A model generated the notes under the pieces. The model was not told where the DNA came from and did no database searches. It saw only the letters and a program-made list of their open reading frames with translations. Both the position numbers and the translations under genes were made by a program. Positions 42,301 through 48,514 of a stretch of DNA of 48,514 nt are shown in pieces; the first letter of the stretch is position 1; each line of letters opens with the position of its first letter. Source of the DNA: Roseilinea sp034431495 (GTDB taxonomy: Bacteria; Chloroflexota; Anaerolineae; J036; Brachytrichaceae); the NCBI GenBank assembly GCA_034431495.1, contig DAOUDB010000012.1, forward strand, positions 1-48,514. The letters run 5' to 3'.

Positions 42301-42813
42301 TGGGTGGCTGGCTTTGCCTGGCTGTTCGTGAGCGCCGTTGGTCGCATCACCGGCGAGCGCGACGTTGCCGGCGCAGGCCGGTCGCTGCTGGACGAATGGC
42401 GACTGGGCGCGCTGATCGCGCACGCGGCGCGCGACATCGGGCTGGATGAAGGCGCGACCGATCACGCGCTTGCCCTGGTCAAGACACTCATGTCGCATCA
42501 ACGCTGGTTCGACGCGCCGGCGACGGACACGGCTGCCGGCGCGCAGTCGTTTGCGCGGGCGCTGCTGGCCGACGCAGACGCGCGCCAGTACCTTGTCATC
42601 AACCGCTACAACGACATCCTGTGGTTCAACAAGGAATCGTTCGACCGGCTGATGTGGTGGCTGATGACGCTGGCGTGGCTCGATCAGACGGATGCAAAAA
42701 CGCCGGAGTCGCGCGCGCAGATCGACCGGGCCGGCGCAATCATTCACGCGCTTCAACGCGCCGAGCAGGCGTCTGGCTATCAGGTGGACAGGCTGCTGGC
42801 TGCGCTCGATTGA
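39319..42813 (+). CDS. Very large GH13 alpha-amylase-family protein
   Basis: The product is 1164 residues. About 350 mostly helical residues come first, then a GH13 barrel (about 350-720) and about 400 more residues of beta and helical sequence. The barrel has region I DMVPNHMG (Asp400), region II IRFDAAMTLAKRHF with nucleophile Asp520, region III LLAEAFW with acid/base Glu585, and a region IV-like NNPDERTA with Asp646. The usual Asn-His-Asp of region IV is replaced by Asn-Pro-Asp, so the transition-state His is missing. There is no signal peptide. It probably acts on alpha-glucans or glucose disaccharides inside the cell, possibly in glycogen or trehalose metabolism. TATCAT 7 nt upstream suggests a leaderless start at 39319. 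recF follows 50 bp downstream. Confidence 0.85.
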   Translation: MEFHISRPSRDRYQFDDTLFSLTGNAIFANLRAARLFAQKINEQRDPARHPEQTVSAGQLNAMGLIDEVLHLVVAQYRQQRNPRAIGQALEWLESRLGRAQVEAALRAFADEFPTVAVYRAGLSVEDYLRGETEGVPNRQVVLEEMLMLWLANLNPAYAPLGELFDDARLERDTVYAQMMPALREFFDTQPPFGPDNQNLIDMLRAPALAHPHSLMEQLQFIAVRWAGLVGEYVFRLLSGLDVIREETRPGFTGPGPAQAPVYDHATLVEMGIGMPGPDIERYSPDRDWMPRLVLMAKNTYVWLDQLSRKYQREVRRLDQIPDEELDQLARWGVTGLWLIGVWERSPASQRIKQLCGNPDALPSAYSLYDYRIADDLGGQAALDTLRARAGRRGIRLASDMVPNHMGIDSPWVVNHPDWFISLPYPPFPTYTFNGPDLSRDERVGVFIEDHYYNRTDAAVVFKRLDRWTGSELYIYHGNDGTSMPWNDTAQLNYLNPAVREAVIQTILHVARQFPIIRFDAAMTLAKRHFQRLWFPEPGTGGAIASRAGLGLTRQQFDEAMPEEFWREVVDRVAREAPDTLLLAEAFWMMEGYFVRSLGMHRVYNSAFMNMLRDEDNAKYRHLIKSTLEFDPQILKRYVNFMNNPDERTAVDQFGKGDKYFGICTLMATLPGLPMFGHGQIEGFAEKYGMEFRRPMWDEQVDGHLVSRHEREIFPLLHRRHLFSDVEQFVMYDFFMADGAVCEDVFAFSNRHGEARALVVYHNKFAEARGWIRTSVAALRPTPDGGRALAQTTLAEGLGLIAEDGWFTLFRDLVTGLEYIRNSRALAEQGLYVELEAYKRHVFLDFRQVRDEAGRYAQIAAHLNGRGVPSVEGAMRDLELQPILQPFRAFLNSETLYRLIELRETAQTSSAQSGDSADAAPQTLPLLDEIADRVEQAYAAANVFAGGKADAHAIAADIRRRLASMLSIEQVGGPAHNNAEYRSLRRNAPTDTGSWVAGFAWLFVSAVGRITGERDVAGAGRSLLDEWRLGALIAHAARDIGLDEGATDHALALVKTLMSHQRWFDAPATDTAAGAQSFARALLADADARQYLVINRYNDILWFNKESFDRLMWWLMTLAWLDQTDAKTPESRAQIDRAGAIIHALQRAEQASGYQVDRLLAALD

Positions 42814-42863
42814 GCCGGGCCGCAGGCCGGCGCGCTCACTGGCTGGCCTGCGTTTCCTCCGCC

Positions 42864-44060
42864 ATGATCGTCCGTCATCTCTCGCTGACCAACTTCCGCC
42901 TGTACGCGCGGCTGGAACTCGACCTGCCCGCCGGCCTAACCATCGTGCAGGGCGACAACGCGCAGGGCAAGACCTCGCTGCTCGAAGCGATCTATTTCCT
43001 CGCCACCTCGCACTCGCCGCACACCAGCGCCGACCGACAGGTGATCCGCTGGGGCGCGGCGGAAGAGGCGGCCTATCCGTTCGCCATTCTCAAAGCCGAT
43101 CTGCTCCGGCGCGACGGGCCATGCGTGCTGGAGATCGGCATTCAGCGCGCAGAGGGCAATCGCCTGAAGAAAGAGATTCGCATCAATCACACGGCACGGC
43201 GCGGCATCGATCTAGTGGGGCAGTTGGCAGTCGTGCTTTTTCTGCCCGGTGATGTGGAGCTGGTATCCGGCGCGCCGGCGCTGCGGCGCAGCTATCTCGA
43301 CGCGGCGCTGTCGCAGGTCGATGCAGACTATGTTCGCGCGCTGGATCAATACGAGCGCGCGCTGACTCAGCGCAACGCGCTGTTGCGACAGGCCCAGGAG
43401 CGCCCGGTTGATCCTGACGAATTCGGCGTATGGGACGACCAGCTTGTGCCGGCCGGCGTAGACGTGGCGTTGTGTCGCCGCCGCGCCGTCGCCGAGTTGG
43501 CGCAACTGGCGATGCCGGTGCATCGCCAGCTCTCGAACGGCCTCGAATATCTCGACATCGTCTATCAGCCCAACTTCGACGCCGCGGCGCCGGCATCATC
43601 GGCGCGCAGTTATCAGATCGGCCTGGATCTGGCCCGACCACCGGCCGGGCTCGACCACGCTGATCTCGAGGCCGCGTATCGCAAAGCGCTGGCCGATCGT
43701 CGCCGCGAGGAGATTGCGCGCGGATCGACCCTGACCGGCCCGCACCGCGATGATCTGCGCTTTCTGGCCAATACGGTCGATCTGGGCGACTACGGCTCGC
43801 GCGGACAACAGCGCACTGCGGTGTTGTCGCTCAAGCTCGCCGAGGCTGACTGGATGCGCCATCGTATCGGCGAGGAGCCGGTGCTGCTGCTGGATGAAGT
43901 TCTGGCTGAACTGGACCCCAATCGCCGGCGTTGTCTGCTCGATCACATCAGCGATTCCCATCAGACTATCGTCACCACCACCGATGTGGCGCGCTTTGAC
44001 GAAGCGTTCGTGAAGCAGGCGACGCTGCTCAAGGTCATGCATGGCGTGGTGATGCGATAA
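42864..44060 (+). CDS. recF: DNA replication and repair protein RecF
   Basis: The 398-residue SMC-like ATPase loads RecA at gapped DNA. It has LTNFRLYARLELDLPAGLTIVQGDNAQGKTSLLEAI in its first 43 residues (Walker A at 30-37), the signature GSRGQQRTAVLSLKLAE at about 311 and Walker B VLLLDEVLAELD at about 340. The start is the ATG at 42864; upstream in-frame codons belong to the preceding spacer. No ribosome-binding site is seen. It is not in the classical dnaA-dnaN-recF cluster and instead follows the GH13 gene by 50 bp. Confidence 0.94.
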   Translation: MIVRHLSLTNFRLYARLELDLPAGLTIVQGDNAQGKTSLLEAIYFLATSHSPHTSADRQVIRWGAAEEAAYPFAILKADLLRRDGPCVLEIGIQRAEGNRLKKEIRINHTARRGIDLVGQLAVVLFLPGDVELVSGAPALRRSYLDAALSQVDADYVRALDQYERALTQRNALLRQAQERPVDPDEFGVWDDQLVPAGVDVALCRRRAVAELAQLAMPVHRQLSNGLEYLDIVYQPNFDAAAPASSARSYQIGLDLARPPAGLDHADLEAAYRKALADRRREEIARGSTLTGPHRDDLRFLANTVDLGDYGSRGQQRTAVLSLKLAEADWMRHRIGEEPVLLLDEVLAELDPNRRRCLLDHISDSHQTIVTTTDVARFDEAFVKQATLLKVMHGVVMR

Positions 44061-44087
44061 CTGGCCCGATGCCGACTGATCCACGCG

Positions 44088-45149
44088 TCAGAGGCCCAGC
44101 CACCGGGCTAGCGCTTGCTGCAATATCCACAGCGCAATGGGCAGGAGCAGGGCAGTGAACAGCCCACTTAACGTGGAAGGCCGCCAGGGCCATGTAGGCA
44201 GTGTGTCGATGACCTGGCGCTCGGCGCACAAACCCGCAATCGCACTGCTGAGCATGTCAATCCCTTGCAGTTCTCTGGCAGCAATGCGCTTGTGCAGTTC
44301 GCCGGTGGCGATTTTGAGATGCTCATTGGCCGCGGCCTGAAGGCGTTGCTTTTCGGCCACCAGCCGGCGATGCATGCCCCACAACGGCCAGGCAAAGGCG
44401 ATGACTGCCAGCGCCAAAGGCATGAGCATACTGGCAGTCACGGGGCTGAGGGTCAGGCTGCCGGGCACCAGCAGCAGGGTGATGTAGAGCAGGAAGATCC
44501 ATGCAACCGCTGTGCGCGCCGTCAGTCCAGAAAAGGCGTACACCGGCTCGGGTTGAAGTAGATCGATGCGGCGTGCCTGAGCGTGAATATGGCTGACGAT
44601 TTGCAGCTGATGTTTGGTGTCATAGATGGCCGCGCCGCCCAGCATGTAACAGGCGGCTGTGGCGATAATCTCCCATAGGGGGTAGCCGGCCTGCCGGATC
44701 ATTGGCGCCGATGAGATGGCAACAGCGATCGCCACGACCATCCATCCGAACCCGGAAGCTAGCGCGCTGCGTGCGGGAGCGTGAGTCAGTTCGTATTCGA
44801 GCCGTGCATACGCTGCTTCATCTATGTCAAGCAGCGGCCGGAATGCCCGGAGCTTGTCGCGCGCGACTCCATCCAGATAATGCAACATGGCTAGCAGGTA
44901 GACGAACCAGACGACGACAGGAACCGGCGTGGTCAGCAACGTGCCCATTGGTTCCCGGCCGTCGAACCACTTGAGGACAGTGGTAATGGCGTGTCCAACA
45001 CCAAATAGGCCGGCGTAGAACAACCACGCTGGGATGGGAAGGCGCGCAATCCGGTCTGTCAAGAGATCCACCCAGCTGGGCGAGTAGATTCGCGCTTTTG
45101 CGCGGCTGTCTTCAGCCGTCACGGGCCGATCTACAACCGTCATGCTCAT
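44088..45149 (-). CDS. Multi-spanning membrane protein of unknown function
   Basis: This 353-residue protein has about six hydrophobic segments, among them LPIPAWLFYAGLFGVGHAI, VPVVVWFVYLLAMLHYL, GWMVVAIAVAISSAPMI, TAVAWIFLLYITLLLVPGSL, MLMPLALAVIAFAWPLWGM and a C-terminal LSGLFTALLLPIALWIL. A helical, probably coiled-coil stretch (RLVAEKQRLQAAANEHLKI) precedes the last one. No family is recognised. GGAGGG ends 6 nt before the ATG at 45149, so the much longer in-frame reading to 45383 is rejected. It converges with recF, 27 bp away. Confidence 0.75.
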   Translation of the reverse strand: MSMTVVDRPVTAEDSRAKARIYSPSWVDLLTDRIARLPIPAWLFYAGLFGVGHAITTVLKWFDGREPMGTLLTTPVPVVVWFVYLLAMLHYLDGVARDKLRAFRPLLDIDEAAYARLEYELTHAPARSALASGFGWMVVAIAVAISSAPMIRQAGYPLWEIIATAACYMLGGAAIYDTKHQLQIVSHIHAQARRIDLLQPEPVYAFSGLTARTAVAWIFLLYITLLLVPGSLTLSPVTASMLMPLALAVIAFAWPLWGMHRRLVAEKQRLQAAANEHLKIATGELHKRIAARELQGIDMLSSAIAGLCAERQVIDTLPTWPWRPSTLSGLFTALLLPIALWILQQALARWLGL

Positions 45150-45388
45150 ACACAACCCTCCACACAAAACATAGCCACCGACAACACAGACAAATCCGCG
45201 CGCCAATGCTGCAAGTCTACACGGTGTTGGCCAGAGGGCACATTTGCCTGCAGGGGCATCTTCCCCGGTCGTCTGCTCGGCGATGTGCCGGGCGCTGGCT
45301 TCGTCGGGCATTGCTCGCGCGGAAGCTGTCCGCGGATTCATCCATCGCGCATATGTGCGCGTCACCCCGGCGCTGAAATGCACTCATC
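45150..45388. other. Intergenic stretch without a recognised feature
   Basis: The 239 bp between the membrane-protein gene and the SGNH hydrolase gene hold the ribosome-binding site of the former. I see no repeat array, terminator or convincing small gene here. The stretch stays open in the frame of the membrane-protein gene, but composition and the well-placed start at 45149 argue against coding. Confidence 0.5.
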
Positions 45389-46495
45389 TCAGCCGCCGGC
45401 TGCAATGCGCTGTGCGATGCGCTCTGCCAGCAGCGCCGATCCGCGCGGCGTCAGATGCACGGCGCTGTTGGTGAACTCGGTCAGCGGAATCAGGTCCCAC
45501 AAGTCGAGATAGCGCCAGCCGCGGTGCTGCGCCTCGCCGGCCATGATGACGCGATATTGGTCATAGGCCCAGCGCGGGTAGAAGAAGTTGTAGCGGATGT
45601 CGCTATTTTGCCCGTTACTGATGAGGATTGGCTCGTTCACGATCAGGATGGGGATGTTGCCGGCCAGTCGATGGCCGGCGCGCAACACATCCAGTGCTAG
45701 ATCTTCAGGGCGTAGCTCAGGCGGTCTGAGATCATGGAATGTCTCGTTGGCTTCCAGGTCGATGGCCGCCGGCTCGTAGTCGGGGTAATCCTGATCGATG
45801 CCGGTGGCGGCCCACAGCACGCCGTATATCTGCAAGCGGATCACATCGGCCAGGTTGCGCCGCTGCCCGATCAATGTGCGCTCCATCAAAGAGGGCGTCA
45901 GCAGTTGCGCATCCGATGGGTCGAGTGATAGCCCGTAGTCTGCGATCAGAGTGCGCACCGCAGCCGCGTTGTTTTGCACAATCGGGTGCAACAGTTGCCG
46001 GCCGGCCGGCAGCGATTCGAGTGTCACCAGCCACACGATCAGGTCGGGTTGATAGCGCATGGCCTGCTGCAACAACAGCAGGTCTTTCGTCACCGACATG
46101 ATGGGGTAGCCGAGGTTGTAGGCGCGCACAACGCGCCCATCGGGAAGTGTGGGCCGGATGGCATTGATGCGCGCGGCCAGGGTGTCTTCTGGGCGCAGCA
46201 AAAAGCCCCACACCGATGAATCGCCGATCAGCAACACGCGATACTCGCCGGGAGGTTTGGGGCCGGCGGCGATCTCGTGCGAAGCGAACATCGCGTTCAA
46301 GCTGTACAGGCTCAGGTTGTAGGCGCGATCGGGAAAATCGCTGTAGGGCAGGCGTGGCCGGCCGGGAAACACGACGTTATAGGCCGACAGCGCGCCGATT
46401 GTTGGCAGCGGATCGGTCAACGCGTATACCGCGTTGACGGCGACGAACAACAGCAATGCCTTGATCACAACGCGCGAGGTTGAAACGCTGCTCAT
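45389..46495 (-). CDS. Membrane-anchored SGNH hydrolase-like protein
   Basis: The 368-residue protein has an N-terminal transmembrane anchor (about 9-27) and an extracytoplasmic SGNH/GDSL domain. Block I is VLLIGDSSVWGF with nucleophile Ser93, and block V is NSAVHLTPRGSALLA with His about 347. It is encoded directly after an MBOAT acyltransferase (21 bp gap). Such pairs (AlgI with AlgX/AlgJ, or DltB with DltD) move acyl groups across the membrane onto polysaccharides or teichoic acids. The likely role is the extracytoplasmic transfer or removal of the acyl group. AGGAAAG lies 5 nt before the ATG. Confidence 0.82.
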   Translation of the reverse strand: MSSVSTSRVVIKALLLFVAVNAVYALTDPLPTIGALSAYNVVFPGRPRLPYSDFPDRAYNLSLYSLNAMFASHEIAAGPKPPGEYRVLLIGDSSVWGFLLRPEDTLAARINAIRPTLPDGRVVRAYNLGYPIMSVTKDLLLLQQAMRYQPDLIVWLVTLESLPAGRQLLHPIVQNNAAAVRTLIADYGLSLDPSDAQLLTPSLMERTLIGQRRNLADVIRLQIYGVLWAATGIDQDYPDYEPAAIDLEANETFHDLRPPELRPEDLALDVLRAGHRLAGNIPILIVNEPILISNGQNSDIRYNFFYPRWAYDQYRVIMAGEAQHRGWRYLDLWDLIPLTEFTNSAVHLTPRGSALLAERIAQRIAAGG

Positions 46496-46516
46496 CTTCT
46501 TTCCTCGTTGATGCGC

Positions 46517-48061
46517 TCATCCGCCGAACAATCGGGCAAACAGTGTCAATGCCTGGCCTACATCAGGCAGCACGAACCATACCCAGCCCAGCGCCACGAA
46601 GTGGAACGTCAGGACGATGTTGAACGCATGGAGCGCCTGGCTGCGCCAGTTCGAGGCGGGCGCGCCCCATCCCCGGCTGCGCACGAATGCCGTCCAGCGG
46701 TTGTGGACAAACAGACCCAGCGCGTGCCATGCTCCCCACAGGGCAAAGTTCCACGTTACGCCGTGCCACAAGCCGATCAACAGCATGGTGCTGGTCTGGC
46801 CGATGAAGATGATGGCGGATGGGTTGAGCGACGCGCCGCCGGCTGTCCTCAGCCAGCGCGTCAGCGGATTGAACCAGTAGGCCCGGAACCAGTTGGCGAG
46901 CGTCATGTGCCAACTGTTCCAGAACATCGTCAGATTGGGGCGCAGGTAGGGCCTGTCGAAGTTGTCTGGCAGGCGCGTGCCGAACAGCCGGCCCATGCCG
47001 ATGGCGATATCGGTGTAGCCGCTGAAGTCGAAATACAGCCGGAAGGCGTAGGCGTACAACAGCGCCCACGCCCAGCCCATACCCTGAATCTGCCCGGCGT
47101 TGGCGGGATCGAGCGCGATGAGCGCCAGCGTGTCGGCGATGGCGAACTTCTTGAACACGCCGATCAGGATGCGACGCAGCCCCTCGGCCACATCCTCGGC
47201 GCGCGCGGCGGCAGCGTCTGCGCCGGCGTCCCAGCCGCGCAGGTCTTTGACGAAGCGCTCGGCGCGATCGATCGGGCCGGCGGCCAGCGCGGGAAAAAAC
47301 ACCACATACGTGACGAACTCGCGCAGTGTCAGCGCCGGCAGCCGGCCGCTGGCGTGATCGCGCAGGACATGGATGAGCCGGAAGGCGATGTAGGAAAACC
47401 CCAGCCAGCGCACATCCAGCGCAGACGCCTGGCTGACCGACTGGCCGGTGAGCGTGCGCAGGATGGCGCTTACATTGGTTGTCAGCGGTTCCGTCTTCAG
47501 CGCCACGAACACCCCCAGCAACACGATGACGAGCGCGGCATCGAGCCATGCCCGACCGGTGGTGGTCTGCGCCGCAAGCCGGCTCACGGTGACACACAGG
47601 CCGGCGCATATCAGCAACGCTACGCCCACCGCGCCAATGTCCGGCGGGCGCGAAGGGGTCAGGCAGCAGATCTGATCGACATAGCGCGTGGCGGCGATCA
47701 GCGTGATGATGCCGACTATGACCAGCGCGGTTAGCAGTGTTGTGCGCCGGTCGGATGCAGCCGCAACGGCGGCGTGATCGGAATGCCGGCTCGCTGTGGC
47801 CGGGCGGGGAGTGCGCGTTGCTGCCCATACCAGTCCCGTCAGACCCAGGGTTGCCGTCGGCAGCCAGAAGTCCAGGTGGCGAATGGGGGTCGAGGATTGC
47901 AGCCAGTACAGGGCTGCCACGCTCGCCGACAGCATCAGCCAGGGGCGCATCTGGCGGGCCAGCGCGCTCAGCCGGCCTGTTGAGTCGCGCGCGGCCAGTG
48001 CAGCCAGTGCGCCAAACAGCAACGCGCCGGCGGCAAAGATCACAATCTGAGTCAGGCTCAT
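46517..48061 (-). CDS. MBOAT-family O-acyltransferase, AlgI-like
   Basis: This 514-residue protein has about a dozen membrane helices. It carries the MBOAT core: EFVTYVVFFPALAAGPIDR, LYFDFSGYTDIAIGMGRLFG, NFDRPYLRPNLTMFWNSWHM (His385) and LLIGLWHGVTWNF with the presumed catalytic His433. It should pass acyl groups, most likely acetyl, across the membrane for modification of an exported or surface glycan. The SGNH gene follows and a 39-residue single-helix protein gene precedes it, forming a three-gene set. The ATG at 48061 has no clear ribosome-binding site. Confidence 0.92.
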   Translation of the reverse strand: MSLTQIVIFAAGALLFGALAALAARDSTGRLSALARQMRPWLMLSASVAALYWLQSSTPIRHLDFWLPTATLGLTGLVWAATRTPRPATASRHSDHAAVAAASDRRTTLLTALVIVGIITLIAATRYVDQICCLTPSRPPDIGAVGVALLICAGLCVTVSRLAAQTTTGRAWLDAALVIVLLGVFVALKTEPLTTNVSAILRTLTGQSVSQASALDVRWLGFSYIAFRLIHVLRDHASGRLPALTLREFVTYVVFFPALAAGPIDRAERFVKDLRGWDAGADAAAARAEDVAEGLRRILIGVFKKFAIADTLALIALDPANAGQIQGMGWAWALLYAYAFRLYFDFSGYTDIAIGMGRLFGTRLPDNFDRPYLRPNLTMFWNSWHMTLANWFRAYWFNPLTRWLRTAGGASLNPSAIIFIGQTSTMLLIGLWHGVTWNFALWGAWHALGLFVHNRWTAFVRSRGWGAPASNWRSQALHAFNIVLTFHFVALGWVWFVLPDVGQALTLFARLFGG

Positions 48062-48092
48062 CGAGGATGTGATAACTCAGCGCGAGGCCGGC

Positions 48093-48212
48093 TCAGAAGC
48101 CTTGATAGATCCACTGCGGCGCGCTGTCGGCAGTCAGCACCACAAGGGCGATCAGCATCAGGCACACTGCCAGCGCGATCAGGTTTTCACGGTGGAAGAG
48201 TCGCCTTGCCAT
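48093..48212 (-). CDS. 39-residue single-helix protein of the MBOAT locus
   Basis: A short frame from ATG 48212 to TGA 48093-48095 encodes a basic N-terminus (MARRLFHRE), one hydrophobic helix (about 10-27, NLIALAVCLMLIALVVL) and a C-terminal tail ending WIYQGF. It lies 31 bp upstream of the MBOAT gene on the same strand. The classic membrane-protein pattern, positive-inside charge and position support a real gene, comparable to DltX, the tiny partner of the DltB/DltD acylation system, whose C-terminus is functionally important. Its start is next to a heptamer array and has no Shine-Dalgarno sequence. Confidence 0.7.
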   Translation of the reverse strand: MARRLFHRENLIALAVCLMLIALVVLTADSAPQWIYQGF

Positions 48213-48216
48213 TGGG

Positions 48217-48317
48217 AGTAGTCAGTCGTCAGCAGCCAGTAGCCAGTCGTCAGAAGGCGGCGCGCACCACGCAATACGCACCACGCAATACGCACTACGC
48301 AACACGCATCGCGCAGC
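48217..48317. repeat. Composite heptamer array, AGTCGTC and ACGCAAT types
   Basis: Six 7-nt units of the AGTCGTC/AGTAGCC type (48217-48258), three extra bases and eight units of the ACGCAAT/ACGCACC type (48262-48317) fill the spacer between the 39-residue gene start and the next gene's stop. The second family is the same as at 7919-7960. The first is one base from the family at 6751-6813 after rotation. Confidence 0.85.
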
Positions 48318-48321
48318 CCCT

Positions 48322-48514
48322 TCACTCATACCCGCACATGCGCCACTGGCCGCCGTCGGCGATTAGCTTGAATTTGCGCTTGTTCAGCGGCAGCGGGCGA
48401 TCCTCGCCGTTGTAGTTGGCGACGATGTTGCCCTCGCACGCCACCAGTGTGGTTGCGCCATCGGTGCTGTCTGCTGCGCAGCTTACGCCTTCCAATCGGG
48501 CTTTCACGCCGCGC
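48322..48514 (-). CDS. C-terminal part of an exported-type protein, cut by the window edge
   Basis: The frame runs in from the window end and stops at 48322-48324, giving at least 63 residues. Visible parts are GVSCAADSTDGATTLVACEGNIVANYNGED and a C-terminal LIADGGQWRMCGYE; the two halves hold three cysteines that may form disulfides. The ending resembles NTF2-like or DUF4878-type domains of secreted lipoproteins, where a strand of the form GGxWRVCGY closes the fold. The N-terminus is outside the window. Confidence 0.6.
   Translation of the reverse strand, partial: RGVKARLEGVSCAADSTDGATTLVACEGNIVANYNGEDRPLPLNKRKFKLIADGGQWRMCGYE

Noticed and set aside
45150..45383. N-terminal extension of the membrane protein gene
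   Set aside because: A GGAGGG site lies 6 nt before the ATG at 45149 and the extra residues look non-coding (Ala/Arg/Cys-rich without structure).
46508..47734. A 408-codon plus-strand frame opposite the MBOAT gene
   Set aside because: The minus strand holds all MBOAT motifs and membrane helices; the plus-strand translation is a high-GC shadow.
1..48514. tRNA, rRNA, riboswitch, integron, prophage or transposon
   Set aside because: No cloverleaf with a T-loop consensus, rRNA segment, known riboswitch core, integrase, transposase or phage gene was found on either strand by eye.

Overview
The window looks like chromosomal DNA of a Chloroflexota bacterium, probably of the Anaerolineae or a nearby class. 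This rests on very high GC, a Chloroflexus-like malate dehydrogenase, an MGDG-synthase-type glycosyltransferase, a helicase-associated (XPB/Ssl2-like) domain protein, an Uma2 protein, Tat-exported L,D-transpeptidases, and intergenic spacers made of short degenerate tandem repeats. No rRNA, tRNA, CRISPR array, transposase or phage gene was seen. The content is ordinary housekeeping and sugar metabolism with several less usual loci.

Layout. 1-10.9 kb: carbohydrate and central carbon genes: a six-hairpin glycosidase-like protein, a DsbA-like lipoprotein, a LysM/SH3 protein, fructose-bisphosphate aldolase, a YbjN protein, phosphofructokinase, a Gfo/Idh/MocA dehydrogenase, a GH29 fucosidase and an arginine-decarboxylase-like enzyme. 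10.9-16.7 kb: a tight plus-strand group of a membrane coiled-coil protein, two extracytoplasmic binding-protein fusions (one with an OmpA-like domain, one with a VWA domain) and an FGGY sugar kinase. 16.8-19.4 kb: a Tat-exported DUF362 protein and a polyferredoxin that looks like a NapH-NapG fusion. 19.4-27.6 kb: mainly minus-strand housekeeping genes (helicase-associated protein, mdh, larE, yraN, era, a FAD/2Fe-2S fusion) plus a divergent glycolipid-type glycosyltransferase. 27.8-35.3 kb: tandem L,D-transpeptidases, a RodZ-like protein, rimO, xylulokinase and two small membrane proteins. 35.3-39.1 kb: minus-strand rpe/Uma2 and nitrilase/peptidase pairs, each with a 4-bp ATGA overlap. 39.3-44.1 kb: a very large GH13 protein followed by recF. 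44.1-48.5 kb: a membrane protein, an SGNH hydrolase, an MBOAT acyltransferase with a tiny 39-residue partner, and a partial gene cut by the window edge.

Three genome-level patterns are the most interesting. First, at least seven gene-to-gene spacers consist largely of degenerate tandem repeats with a strict 7- or 8-nt register, often running from one gene's stop codon to the next gene's start codon. Second, the genes seem to use two initiation modes: a set with good Shine-Dalgarno sequences, and a set with none but with a -10-like hexamer 6-10 nt before the ATG, which suggests leaderless mRNAs. In two places the leaderless ATG opens a tiny ORF that overlaps the main start by ATGA. Third, the hexamer GCCGGC is strongly over-represented.

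All coordinates, motifs and spacings were read by eye. Family names are from motif recognition, not from database searches.
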